Part shown: positions 32,878 through 40,735 of the stretch, one piece after another | Layout: each line of letters opens with the position of its first letter | How positions within the stretch are numbered: the stretch's first letter is position 1 | DNA from: Nocardia stercoris | GTDB taxonomy: Bacteria > Actinomycetota > Actinomycetes > Mycobacteriales > Mycobacteriaceae | Assembly: GCF_003696265.1 (NCBI RefSeq) | Contig: NZ_RFFH01000023.1 | Coordinates: 22,291 to 86,290, forward strand | Direction of reading: 5' to 3' | DNA length: 64,000 bases | The notes under the pieces: model-generated | What the model saw: the letters and a program-made list of their open reading frames with translations, nothing else | What the model was told of the DNA's origin: nothing | The model's database searches: none | Program-made: the position numbers and the translations under genes

Positions 32878-33762
32878 ATGGATGCCGAACCCGCCGACGA
32901 CCTGAACCCCGCCGACGTATCCGCACCGGAGGCGGATCTGGTTGCGCGCGCAGTCGCCGGTGACCGGGCGGCTGTCACGGAAGTCGTTCGGCTGCTGCAG
33001 GATCCGATCTATCGCCTGGCGCTGCGGATGACCGGTAAGCCCGCCGACGCCGAGGACGCCACCCAGGAGATCCTGCTCCGGGTCGTCGGCAGCCTCGGCA
33101 CCTTCCGGGCCGAGGCGAAACTGACCACCTGGGCGTACCGCATCGGTGTCAATCACCTGCTCAACCTGCGGCGGCGCAGCCCGCAGGAGCAGGCCCAGAT
33201 CAGCCTCGACTCGTTCAGCGAAGACCTGAAAGACGGTCTCGCGGAACAGGATTACCGCGGCCCGGAGGCGGAGCTGCTCACCCACGAGGTCCGGCTCAGC
33301 TGCAGCCAGGCCATGCTGCAGTGCCTGGCCCGCGACGACCGGATCGCCTTCGTCCTGGACCTGGTCTTCGAACTCGATTCGACCGAGGCCGCCTGGATCC
33401 TGGACATCACCCCCGCCGCCTACCGCAAGCGCCTGGAACGGGCCCGACAGCGCCTCGGCAACTTCCTGAACTCGACCTGCGGCTTGGCGAACCCGAAAGC
33501 CTTCTGCCGCTGCGCCCGTCGCGTCGACAAGGCCCTGGCGCTGGGCCGGATCGACCCGCACCGTACGGTGTTCGCGACGCATCGGATCACCCCCGGTGGC
33601 CGCTCGGTGGCCGCGGCTGAACAACAGATGGTCCGATTGCACGACGCCTCAGCGGTATTCCGGTCCCACCCTGACTACGCGGCACCAGAAGCACGAGTCG
33701 CGGCGATCGCGGATCTGCTGCACTCGGGCCGCTTCCCGTTGCTGGACGACCCCGGCGCCTGA
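32878..33762 (+). CDS. ECF sigma factor with C-terminal cysteine cluster
   Basis: The 294-residue sigma factor has region 2 (IYRLALRMTGKPADAEDATQ, TWAYRIGVNHLLNLRRRS, about 42-105) and region 4 (LDLVFELDSTEAAWILDIT, AYRKRLERARQRL, about 155-200). A C-terminal tail of about 95 residues contains STCGLANPKAFCRCARRVDK (Cys at about 203, 211 and 213). Such Cys-tailed ECF factors occur in several phyla; the tail may bind metal or sense redox, which is inference. ATG 32878 was chosen because the sigma homology starts soon after; no anti-sigma gene is adjacent. No KstR-type site is seen upstream. Confidence 0.82.
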   Translation: MDAEPADDLNPADVSAPEADLVARAVAGDRAAVTEVVRLLQDPIYRLALRMTGKPADAEDATQEILLRVVGSLGTFRAEAKLTTWAYRIGVNHLLNLRRRSPQEQAQISLDSFSEDLKDGLAEQDYRGPEAELLTHEVRLSCSQAMLQCLARDDRIAFVLDLVFELDSTEAAWILDITPAAYRKRLERARQRLGNFLNSTCGLANPKAFCRCARRVDKALALGRIDPHRTVFATHRITPGGRSVAAAEQQMVRLHDASAVFRSHPDYAAPEARVAAIADLLHSGRFPLLDDPGA

Positions 33763-33773
33763 TCGATCCACAA

Positions 33774-33888
33774 CCGTCCACAGGCAACCTCCGGACGGCG
33801 ACGAACACGAAACCGCGGCGACGGGTCGCCGGCGATCGAGCTGCCTCCCGATCGCCGGGGTAACCCGATTCGTCCACAGCCGTCCACA
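33774..33888. other. Cluster of three DnaA-box-like nonamers in a gene-free stretch
   Basis: The 307 bp between the sigma factor gene and fadA6 (33763-34069) contain CCGTCCACA at 33774-33782 and 33880-33888 and TCGTCCACA at 33870-33878. All fit a relaxed actinobacterial DnaA box (YYGTCCACA) but not the strict TTGTCCACA. The rest of the stretch is the 73-bp palindrome at 33946-34018. Confidence 0.35.
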
Positions 33889-33945
33889 GGTGTCGCAGAA
33901 CCGGTCGGCGCGGGCGGCGCCGCCGCACGAAACGGCCGCCATACC

Positions 33946-34018
33946 GGCCTGAGCGCACAATCTTCGGACTATTCGGGCAGAAATCGCACGCAAAGACCCG
34001 ACATTGAGCGCTCAGGCC
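33946..34018. repeat. 73-bp palindromic repeat, copy A
   Basis: Terminal arms GGCCTGAGCGCACAAT and ATTGAGCGCTCAGGCC are complementary with one mismatch. The element is exactly 73 bp, like copies B and C, and shares internal blocks with them (CTTCG after the left arm, GGCA at columns 31-34). It lies between two convergent genes. Confidence 0.75.
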
Positions 34019-34069
34019 GACCGAAAGCACTGTGGGCGAGCGGAATACCGCTCGCGGGAACTCACGAAC

Positions 34070-35260
34070 TCAGCCCAGACGCTCGATAATGGTGACGTCG
34101 GCGGTCCCGCCGCCCTCACACATGGTGAGCAGACCGTAGCGACCGCCGGTGCGCTCCAGCTCGTTGAGCAGGGTCGCGAACAGCTTGGCGCCGGTGGCGC
34201 CGAGCGGGTGGCCCAGGGCGATGGCGCCACCGTTCGGGTTCACCTTGGCCGGGTCGGCACCCAGCTCCTGGATCCAGGACAGCACGACCGACGCCATGGC
34301 CTCGTTGATCTCCACCACGTCGATGTCGTCGATGGTGAGACCGGTGGCCTCCAGCGCGTACCGGGTGGCCGGAATCGGGGCCGACAGCATGTACACCGGG
34401 TCGTCACCGCGAGCGCTGACGTGGATGATCCGGGCGCGCGGGGTCAGGCCGTACGCCTCGACCGCCCACTTCGACGCCAGCAGGGTGGCGCTGGCACCGT
34501 CGGAGATCTGGCTGGCCAGGGCGGCGGTCAGGAAGCTGCCCTCCGACAGCGGCTTGAGGCCGGCCATCTTCTCCAGGCTGGTCTCGCGCGGGCCCTCGTC
34601 GGTCTTGAACTCACCGACCGGGACGATCTCGTTGTCGAAGCGGCCCTCGGCGATCGCGGCGCGCGCCCGGTTGTGGCTGCCCAGCGCCCACTGCTCCATG
34701 TCTTCGCGGCTGATGCCCCACTTCTCGGCGATCAGCTGCGCGCCGCGGAACTGCGACACCTCCTGGGTGCCGTAGCGGGCGTCCCAGCCTTCGGCGCCGA
34801 TGAACGGCGACTCGAATCCGTACTGCTGCCCGGCCAGCATGGCCGAGGAGATCGGGATGGCGCTCATGTTCTGCACACCGGCGGCGACCACGAGCTCGGC
34901 GGTGCCGGCCATGATCGACTTGGCGGCCAGGCCGATGGCGAGCTGGCTGGAACCGCACTGGCGGTCGACGGTGGCGGCCGGAACCTCTTCGGGATAGCCG
35001 GCGGCCAGCCAGGCGGTGCGGCCGATGTTGCCGGCCTGCGGACCGATCGCGTCGACGCAGCCCATGAAGACCTCGTCGATGTCGGCCGGCTGGACCGCGG
35101 TGTTGCGCGCGAACAGACCCTGCAGGATAGTGGCGCCGAGGTCGGCCGGGTGGATGCCGGCCAGCGAACCACCGCGCTTGCCGATGGCGGTGCGGACGGC
35201 GTCGACGACGAAGACCTCACGCGCCTGGGTCACTGCCGGACGGGGAATGGAAGGGGGCAT
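34070..35260 (-). CDS. fadA6: FadA6, thiolase of the C/D-ring pathway
   Basis: The 396-residue thiolase has nucleophilic Cys in VDRQCGSSQLA (about 103-113), EINEAMASVV, the histidine motif GGAIALGHPLGATG and the C-terminal cysteine in LLTMCEGGGTADV. It matches Rv3556c FadA6, which thiolyses the ring-opened C/D product. The start is ATG 35258-35260 with TAGGAG upstream; longer frames (to 35425) run into the region just after kstR2 and look non-coding. It lies downstream of kstR2 on the same strand with a gap of 118 bp. Confidence 0.91.
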   Translation of the reverse strand: MPPSIPRPAVTQAREVFVVDAVRTAIGKRGGSLAGIHPADLGATILQGLFARNTAVQPADIDEVFMGCVDAIGPQAGNIGRTAWLAAGYPEEVPAATVDRQCGSSQLAIGLAAKSIMAGTAELVVAAGVQNMSAIPISSAMLAGQQYGFESPFIGAEGWDARYGTQEVSQFRGAQLIAEKWGISREDMEQWALGSHNRARAAIAEGRFDNEIVPVGEFKTDEGPRETSLEKMAGLKPLSEGSFLTAALASQISDGASATLLASKWAVEAYGLTPRARIIHVSARGDDPVYMLSAPIPATRYALEATGLTIDDIDVVEINEAMASVVLSWIQELGADPAKVNPNGGAIALGHPLGATGAKLFATLLNELERTGGRYGLLTMCEGGGTADVTIIERLG

Positions 35261-35378
35261 TGCAACTCCTACGTGCGAGGCATCCGAAAGCCGGTGCCGG
35301 TGTTGTCCACCGACTCGGTCAACGCCCGCAGGCGCCGGCGCGGTGTCACCGTGCCGCGCGGCCGAGTGGTGGTGTTTG

Positions 35379-36020
35379 TCACTGCGTGTTCCCGATCGAG
35401 GCAGGTACGTCGGCGGTGCCGACATTCGGCACGGCCAGCCCGTCGAGGACGATGGTGAGGTATTGCTGGGCCAGCATCTCGGCCGGCACGCGGCCGCCGG
35501 GCTTGTACCAGCGCACGGCGACCCAGACGGTGTCGCGCAGGAACCGGAAGACCAGTTCCACGTCGAGTTCCGGGCGGAAGCTGCCGTCGGCGACGCCGCG
35601 CCGCAGCACCTGGTACCAGAGGTCGCGGAATTCCTTCGCGTACTCGTCGATGTAGGCGAATCGCGGTGTGCCGCTGAGCTGTTTGGCCTCGGCCTGGTAG
35701 ATCGCGACAGCCGAGTTGAACCGGTCGAACGATTCGCAGGAGGCCACCACGAGCGCTTCGAGCGTGGCGCGGGCCGGGAGGTCGGCGGCCACGATGGTGC
35801 GGTAGCGGCCGAACAGGTCGGTCAGGAAGCTTTGCAGGATCTCGTCCGCGATCGCTTCCTTGGAATCGAAGTGGTGGTAGAGGCTGCCCGATAGGATTCC
35901 CGCCGCGTCCGCGATATCGCGGACCGTGGTGGTGCGCAGTCCACGCTCGGCGAACAGGTCGGCCGCGATGCCGAGCAGCTCGGCTCGGCGGGCGGATTTC
36001 ACGGTGTCGGACACGGTCAC
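35379..36020 (-). CDS. kstR2: KstR2, TetR-family repressor of the HIP (C/D-ring) regulon
   Basis: The 213-residue TetR protein has HTH residues about 10-55 (LLGIAADLFAERGLRTTTVR, then ILSGSLYHHFDSKEAIADEI). The helical ligand domain has EYAKEFRDLWYQVLRRGV and FRFLRDTVWVAVRWYKPGG. It matches Rv3557c KstR2, which releases its operators when HIP-CoA accumulates. Its own promoter carries a KstR2-type box 15 bp upstream of the ATG, so autorepression is expected. Two further boxes in the window (27063, 39146) mark its targets. Confidence 0.93.
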   Translation of the reverse strand: MTVSDTVKSARRAELLGIAADLFAERGLRTTTVRDIADAAGILSGSLYHHFDSKEAIADEILQSFLTDLFGRYRTIVAADLPARATLEALVVASCESFDRFNSAVAIYQAEAKQLSGTPRFAYIDEYAKEFRDLWYQVLRRGVADGSFRPELDVELVFRFLRDTVWVAVRWYKPGGRVPAEMLAQQYLTIVLDGLAVPNVGTADVPASIGNTQ

Positions 36021-36034
36021 CCGCCCATCCTACA

Positions 36035-36048
36035 ACCAAGCGCTTGCT
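36035..36048. promoter_or_regulatory. KstR2-type operator of kstR2 (autoregulation)
   Basis: ACCAAGCGCTTGCT matches AnCAAGnnCTTGnT and lies 15-28 bp before the kstR2 ATG. Confidence 0.85.
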
Positions 36049-36065
36049 TGGGAGACGGGATGTGG

Positions 36066-36728
36066 TCAACGGTACGAATATCGCAGCGGCGACGACACGG
36101 ACAGATCCGCGAGCAACCGGTCACAGATCACCACCGGCGGCACCCCCGCCCGCATCAACCGTGCCACCAATGCCAGCCGCCGCTCACAGCTGTCCCACTC
36201 GACGGTCAACAACCCGCGCCCCGGGCCGGCGTCCACGGTGGCCAGCACCCGCGGTGGCCCCTTCGGCGCCGGCACCTCCACCAGCTCCAGCAGCATGCCC
36301 CGCCGCCACGCCCGGAAGGTGTCCATATCGGCGCCCGCGACCAGCTTGTCGGTCGCCGCGCACAGCCCGGCGGCGATCCCGTCGGCGAATTCCGCCCGGT
36401 CCGTACCGCCGCGCTGACAGCGCCGCACCACCTCGAGCAGATCGGACCGCACCTCGCGCAACACCGCCAGCCGCCGCGCCCGCGACTCGTCGTCGGGTTC
36501 GCTGTGGCGACCGTGCCACCGATCGGACCCCCGCACCCGGTCGGCACCCGGAACTCGCCGGGTCACACCCGGAATCCGGTCCCCTTCCGGGGGCATCAGC
36601 TCGACGGCACGACGCGCCGCGCCGGCCGGGTCGACACCGAGCAACTCGGCACCCAGCCGCAACGCAGCGAGTACGACGTCGGGCGGATCGCGCTGTTCAC
36701 GCCCCGCGCGGCGGCGGTCCGGACCCAT
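36066..36728 (-). CDS. Uncharacterised arginine-rich protein
   Basis: The 220-residue frame has no family I recognise. The N-terminal third is Arg/Asp-rich (MGPDRRRAGREQRDPPD). The rest is predicted helical with LAVLREVRSDLLEVVRRCQR, FADGIAAGLCAATDKLVAGA and a beta-like segment GPPRVLATVDAGPGRGLLTV. No membrane segment or signal peptide. It ends 17 bp before the KstR2-type box. Coding status is supported by sustained length and a sensible composition, but an overlapping spurious frame is not fully excluded in this GC-rich DNA. Confidence 0.55.
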   Translation of the reverse strand: MGPDRRRAGREQRDPPDVVLAALRLGAELLGVDPAGAARRAVELMPPEGDRIPGVTRRVPGADRVRGSDRWHGRHSEPDDESRARRLAVLREVRSDLLEVVRRCQRGGTDRAEFADGIAAGLCAATDKLVAGADMDTFRAWRRGMLLELVEVPAPKGPPRVLATVDAGPGRGLLTVEWDSCERRLALVARLMRAGVPPVVICDRLLADLSVSSPLRYSYR

Positions 36729-36850
36729 GGGTCACGTCCTTCGAAAGCGGAAAACCGTGCATACCAGCATCCCACGGGGATACCCAGCCGGCGCCACTCA
36801 ATATCGACGCACGGAACTCGCCGCCGCGGCGAATTCGGCCCGTACACACG

Positions 36851-36900
36851 AACGCGCCGCGCCGACGGTCACCCTGTGGGGTTCGTCGGCACGGCGCGTT
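36851..36900 (-). terminator. Hairpin terminator after ipdF
   Basis: AACGCGCCGCGCCGACG pairs with CGTCGGCACGGCGCGTT (one mismatch in 17) about 60 bp downstream of the ipdF stop. Confidence 0.65.
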
Positions 36901-36962
36901 CGAAGGTCGTACCGGTGCGGATCCGGGCGAACTTGTGGAGCCCGGACGCGCATCGCGCGGGG

Positions 36963-37754
36963 TTACGCGCGCTGGCTGCTCACCGAGACGGTCTCACCCG
37001 TCAGGTACGAGGTGTAGTCGCTGGCGAGCATCGCGATGGTGGTCGCGATCTCCCACGGCTCGGCGGCGCGGCCAAAGGCCTCGCGGTCGGCGAGCTTGTC
37101 CAGCAACTCGGCCGAGGTGACCTTGTCCAGGAAGGCGTGGCGGGCGATGCTCGGAGCGACCGCGTTGATCCGCACGCCGTATTCGGCGGCCTCGAGCGCG
37201 CTGCAGCGGGTCAGCGCCATCACGCCGGCCTTGGCGGCGGCGTAGTGGGCCTGTCCCGGCTGAGCACGCCAGCCCAGCACGCTGGCGTTGTTGACGATCA
37301 CCCCGCCGTGGCCCGCGTCGCGGAAGTACCGCAGCGCGGCCCGGGTGGCGCGGAACGTGCCGGTCAGCGTGATGTCGACCACGATGTCCCATTGCTCGTC
37401 GGTCATGTCGACGACCGGGGTCTCACCGCCCAGCCCGGCGTTGTTCACCAGGATGTCGATGCGCCCGGCCAGCTGGGCAGCCGTGGTGATCAGGTTGTCG
37501 ACCTCGGCGGTGCTGCTGACGTCGCACGGCACACCCTGGACCTTGCGGTCGGGGTAGGCGGCCGACAGCTCGTCCACGGTCTCCTTGAGCCGGCGCTCGT
37601 GCCGGTCGGAGATCACGACGTCGGCGCCCTCGGCGAGCAGCCGGTCGGCGGTCGCCGAACCGATGCCGGTGCCGGCCGCGGCGGTGATCAGCGCGCTGCG
37701 ACCGGCCAGCAGGCCGTGCCCGGCGGGCTTGGGCGGGGCGGGGAAACTCGACAC
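36963..37754 (-). CDS. ipdF: IpdF, SDR acting on hydroxylated HIP-CoA
   Basis: The 263-residue SDR has a shifted cofactor motif (ITAAAGTGIGSATA, about 23-36), NNAGLGGETP (about 104), the catalytic Ser in NNASVLGWRAQPGQ, and Tyr/Lys in AHYAAAKAG. It matches Rv3559c IpdF, which interconverts the 5-hydroxy and 5-oxo HIP-CoA. It lies 30 bp after fadE30 on the same strand, so both probably share the KstR2-type promoter at 39146. A terminator follows. Confidence 0.91.
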   Translation of the reverse strand: MSSFPAPPKPAGHGLLAGRSALITAAAGTGIGSATADRLLAEGADVVISDRHERRLKETVDELSAAYPDRKVQGVPCDVSSTAEVDNLITTAAQLAGRIDILVNNAGLGGETPVVDMTDEQWDIVVDITLTGTFRATRAALRYFRDAGHGGVIVNNASVLGWRAQPGQAHYAAAKAGVMALTRCSALEAAEYGVRINAVAPSIARHAFLDKVTSAELLDKLADREAFGRAAEPWEIATTIAMLASDYTSYLTGETVSVSSQRA

Positions 37755-37784
37755 TGTGGTCCTTTCCGGATTTCTACGCGGGGC

Positions 37785-38975
37785 TCAGCGCGCCTGCCGG
37801 GGCAGACCCAGCACGCGCTCGGCGAGGATGTTGCGCTGGACTTCGCTGGAACCGCCGTAGATGGTGTCCGCGCGGCTGAACAGGAACAGGCGCTGCCAGC
37901 GGTCGAGGTCGCCCTCGGGGGACAGCAGCCCGGCCGGGCCGAGCACGTCCATGGCCAGCTCACCGACGTTGCGGTGCCAGTGCGCCCACAGCAGCTTCGA
38001 GATCGGCGCCGAGTTGGCGGTGCCGGACGCGGCGCCCTCGGTGGCGCCGGCCAGGGTGCGAACCGCGCTGGCGCGCATCACGCGCAGGCCGATCCACGCC
38101 TTGTCGAAGCGGTCGGCGATCAGCGGGTCGGTGATCACACCGGTCTCGGTGGCCACGGCCTCCAGGTCGGAGAGCTCGCGGGCGAACCGGATCTGCTGGC
38201 CGACGGTGGACACACCGCGCTCGACGGCGAGCGTGCCCATGGCGGTCCGCCAGCCCTCACCGGGCGCGCCGACCACCAGGTCGGCGGCGGTGCGGGCACC
38301 ATCGAAGAACACCTCGTTGAATTCGGCGGTGCCGGTGAGCTGCACGATCGGGCGCACCTCGATACCCGGCTGCTTCATCGGCACCAGCAGGTAGGACAGG
38401 CCGCGGTGGCGGGCCGAGCCGGGCTCGGTGCGGGCGACCACGAAGCACCAGTCGGCGAGGTGGGCCAGCGAGGTCCACACCTTGTGGCCGTCGATGATCC
38501 ACTCGTCGCCCTCGAGCCGGGCCGTGGTGGACACGGCGGCCAGGTCGGAGCCGGCGCCGGGCTCGGAGTAGCCCTGGCACCACAGCTCGGTGACCGATTT
38601 CACGCCGGGCAGGAAGCGCTGCTTCTGCTCCTCGGTGCCGAAGGCCAGCAGGGTCGGGCCCAGCAGCTCCTCACCGATGTGCGATACGCGGCCGGGGGCC
38701 TCGGCGCGGGCGTACTCCTCGTGGAAGATCACCTGCCGGGCCAGGCTGGCCGCGCGGCCGCCGTACTGCACCGGCCAGCCCAGGCAGGTCCAGTTGTTCG
38801 CGGCGAGATGCCGATCCCAGGCCAGCCGCTCCTCGAAGGCCTCGTGCTCGCGGCCCGAGCCGCCGAGTCCGCGCAGTCCGCGGAACTCGCCGGACAGATT
38901 CTCCGCCAGCCAGTCCCGGATCTCAGCCCGAAATTCGGCGTCGCCCGCCGCTGTGTCCGTGTTGTCCTGCGTCAT
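37785..38975 (-). CDS. fadE30: FadE30, acyl-CoA dehydrogenase for HIP-CoA propionate side chain
   Basis: The 396-residue acyl-CoA dehydrogenase has WCQGYSEPGAGSDLAAVST (about 132-150), GWRTAMGTLAVERGVS and the C-terminal FSRADTIYGGSSEVQRNILA. It matches Rv3560c FadE30, which desaturates the propionyl side chain of the HIP-CoA ester. The ATG at 38973-38975 overlaps the stop of a 36-codon upstream ORF. The nearest KstR2-type box is about 170 bp upstream, shared with the divergent fadD3. Confidence 0.91.
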   Translation of the reverse strand: MTQDNTDTAAGDAEFRAEIRDWLAENLSGEFRGLRGLGGSGREHEAFEERLAWDRHLAANNWTCLGWPVQYGGRAASLARQVIFHEEYARAEAPGRVSHIGEELLGPTLLAFGTEEQKQRFLPGVKSVTELWCQGYSEPGAGSDLAAVSTTARLEGDEWIIDGHKVWTSLAHLADWCFVVARTEPGSARHRGLSYLLVPMKQPGIEVRPIVQLTGTAEFNEVFFDGARTAADLVVGAPGEGWRTAMGTLAVERGVSTVGQQIRFARELSDLEAVATETGVITDPLIADRFDKAWIGLRVMRASAVRTLAGATEGAASGTANSAPISKLLWAHWHRNVGELAMDVLGPAGLLSPEGDLDRWQRLFLFSRADTIYGGSSEVQRNILAERVLGLPRQAR

Positions 38976-39082
38976 CCAAAGACCTCCGTCACCGTCGTCT
39001 CAGCACCCTGCCCACGCTGCTCGAACCGCGCGCGGATGGTTCCGTCGCGTAGGCCGTCGAGACTTACGTCGCTGAAAGCCAT
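38972..39082 (-). CDS. Small 36-codon ORF coupled to fadE30
   Basis: The frame begins MAFSDVSLDGLRDGTIRA and its TGA overlaps the fadE30 ATG (ATGA at 38972-38975). It lies between the KstR2-type box and fadE30, so it would be the first translated frame of that mRNA. The ribosome-binding site (TAGGTC) is weak. It may be a coupling leader, a genuine small protein or chance; no homologue comes to mind. Confidence 0.4.
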   Translation of the reverse strand: MAFSDVSLDGLRDGTIRARFEQRGQGAETTVTEVFG

Positions 39083-39145
39083 GGAGACCTACGTCTCATG
39101 GGCAATTGTGGGACTCGGATCACTACTACTCCGGTAGAGTAACCT

Positions 39146-39159
39146 ACCAAGCACTTGCT
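39146..39159. promoter_or_regulatory. KstR2-type operator between fadE30 and fadD3
   Basis: ACCAAGCACTTGCT matches AnCAAGnnCTTGnT and is 22 bp upstream of the fadD3 GTG. The surrounding 24 bp are identical to those at 27058-27081. Confidence 0.85.
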
Positions 39160-39181
39160 TGTTTAGAGATCGGGGGTCACC

Positions 39182-40735
39182 GTGGCCGATACCGCGGAGA
39201 CGATTCCTCTCGCACTGCGGCACGCCGCCGCAGTGCGCGGGGCACAACCCGCCGTTCAAGACGGCGAAACCCACCTGAGCTGGGCGCACCTGCTCGAGCA
39301 GGTGCGCACGGTCGCGGCCGGACTCACCGCCAGCGGCGTGCGCCCCGGCGACCGGGTCGCCATCTGGGCGCCGAACTCCTGGCGCTGGGTGGTGGCCCTA
39401 CTCGGGCTGCACTACGCCGGAGCCACCCTGGTTCCGCTCAACACCCGCTACATCGCCGAAGAGGCCGCCGACCTCATCCGTCGCGTGGACGCGAAGGCGC
39501 TGTTCATCACCGAGCCGTTCCTCGGCCGCGACCTGCTGGCCGACCTGCGCGCCACCGACCCGGACCTGAAGGTGCCGGTCGTGGTGCGGGTTCCGGTGGA
39601 CGGCGGCACCGACGCCGGTACTGCCGCCGACACCGCGCTGAGCTGGGATGACCTTCTCGCCGCGGGCGTCGACACCAGCGGCGCCGACGCGATCGCCGAT
39701 GCGGTCACCCCCGACGATGTGTCCGACATCATGTTCACCTCGGGGACCACCGGCCGCAGCAAGGGCTGCGTCGTCACGCACGGACAGGCCGTCGACGTCG
39801 CCCGGGCGTGGGCCGAATGCGCCACCCTCGGCCCCGACGACCGCTACCTGGTGATCCCGCCGTTCTTCCACAACTTCGGCTACAAGGCCGCCATGGTGGC
39901 CTGCCTGGTCACCGGCGCCTGCATCGTGCCGCAGTCGAACTTCGACATCCCCGAAGTGATGCGGATCATCGCGAAGCGGAAGATCACCGTGCTCACCGGG
40001 CCGCCCACGATCTACCAGAGCATCCTCGACCACTCCGACCGCGCCACGGCCGACCTGTCGAGCCTGCGCGTCGCCGTCACCGGCGCCGCCACCGTGCCCG
40101 AGATCCTGATCGAGCGCATGCGCTCCGACCTGGCCTTCGACGTGGTCCTCACCGCGTACGGCCTGTCCGAGTCCGCCGGCTTCGGCACCATGTGCCGGCT
40201 CGGCGACGACTCGCACACCATCGCCACCACCTCCGGCCGGCCGATCGCCGGCTTCGAGCTGCGGATCGGCGAGGACGGCGAGGTGCTGCTGCGCGGCCCG
40301 AACGTGATGAAGGGCTACCTCGACGACCCGGAGCAGACCGCCAAGACCATCGACGCCGAGGGCTGGCTGCACACCGGCGACGTCGGCACCGTCGACGACA
40401 ACGGCAACCTGCGGATCACCGACCGGCTCAAGGACATGTACATCAGCGGCGGGTTCAACGTGTACCCCGCCGAGATCGAGAAGGCGCTGCGCCGGCTCGA
40501 CGGTGTCGCCGACGTCGCGGTGATCGGTATCCCGGACACCCGCATGGGTGAGGTCGGCAAGGCCTTCATCGTCCGGCAGCCCGGCTCCGGCCTGACCGCC
40601 ACCGACGTGTTCACCCACGCACACCGGTCCATGGCCAAGTTCAAGGTGCCGCGCGACGTCGAGTTCCGCGACTCGCTGCCCTACAACGCCGGCGGCAAGG
40701 TGCTCAAACATCAGCTGCGAGAGGAGAAATCGTGA
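39182..40735 (+). CDS. fadD3: FadD3, HIP-CoA synthetase
   Basis: The 517-residue ANL ligase has FTSGTTGRSKGCV (about 185-197), YGLSESAGFGTMCR, the TGD motif in GWLHTGDVGTVDDNG and the catalytic lysine region NAGGKVLKHQ. It matches Rv3561 FadD3, the gate enzyme that activates HIP to its CoA ester, which in turn induces the KstR2 regulon. GTG 39182 follows CGGGGGT. The stop overlaps the next gene by GTGA, opening a six-gene plus-strand operon with the hydratase and three acyl-CoA dehydrogenases. Confidence 0.92.
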   Translation: MADTAETIPLALRHAAAVRGAQPAVQDGETHLSWAHLLEQVRTVAAGLTASGVRPGDRVAIWAPNSWRWVVALLGLHYAGATLVPLNTRYIAEEAADLIRRVDAKALFITEPFLGRDLLADLRATDPDLKVPVVVRVPVDGGTDAGTAADTALSWDDLLAAGVDTSGADAIADAVTPDDVSDIMFTSGTTGRSKGCVVTHGQAVDVARAWAECATLGPDDRYLVIPPFFHNFGYKAAMVACLVTGACIVPQSNFDIPEVMRIIAKRKITVLTGPPTIYQSILDHSDRATADLSSLRVAVTGAATVPEILIERMRSDLAFDVVLTAYGLSESAGFGTMCRLGDDSHTIATTSGRPIAGFELRIGEDGEVLLRGPNVMKGYLDDPEQTAKTIDAEGWLHTGDVGTVDDNGNLRITDRLKDMYISGGFNVYPAEIEKALRRLDGVADVAVIGIPDTRMGEVGKAFIVRQPGSGLTATDVFTHAHRSMAKFKVPRDVEFRDSLPYNAGGKVLKHQLREEKS

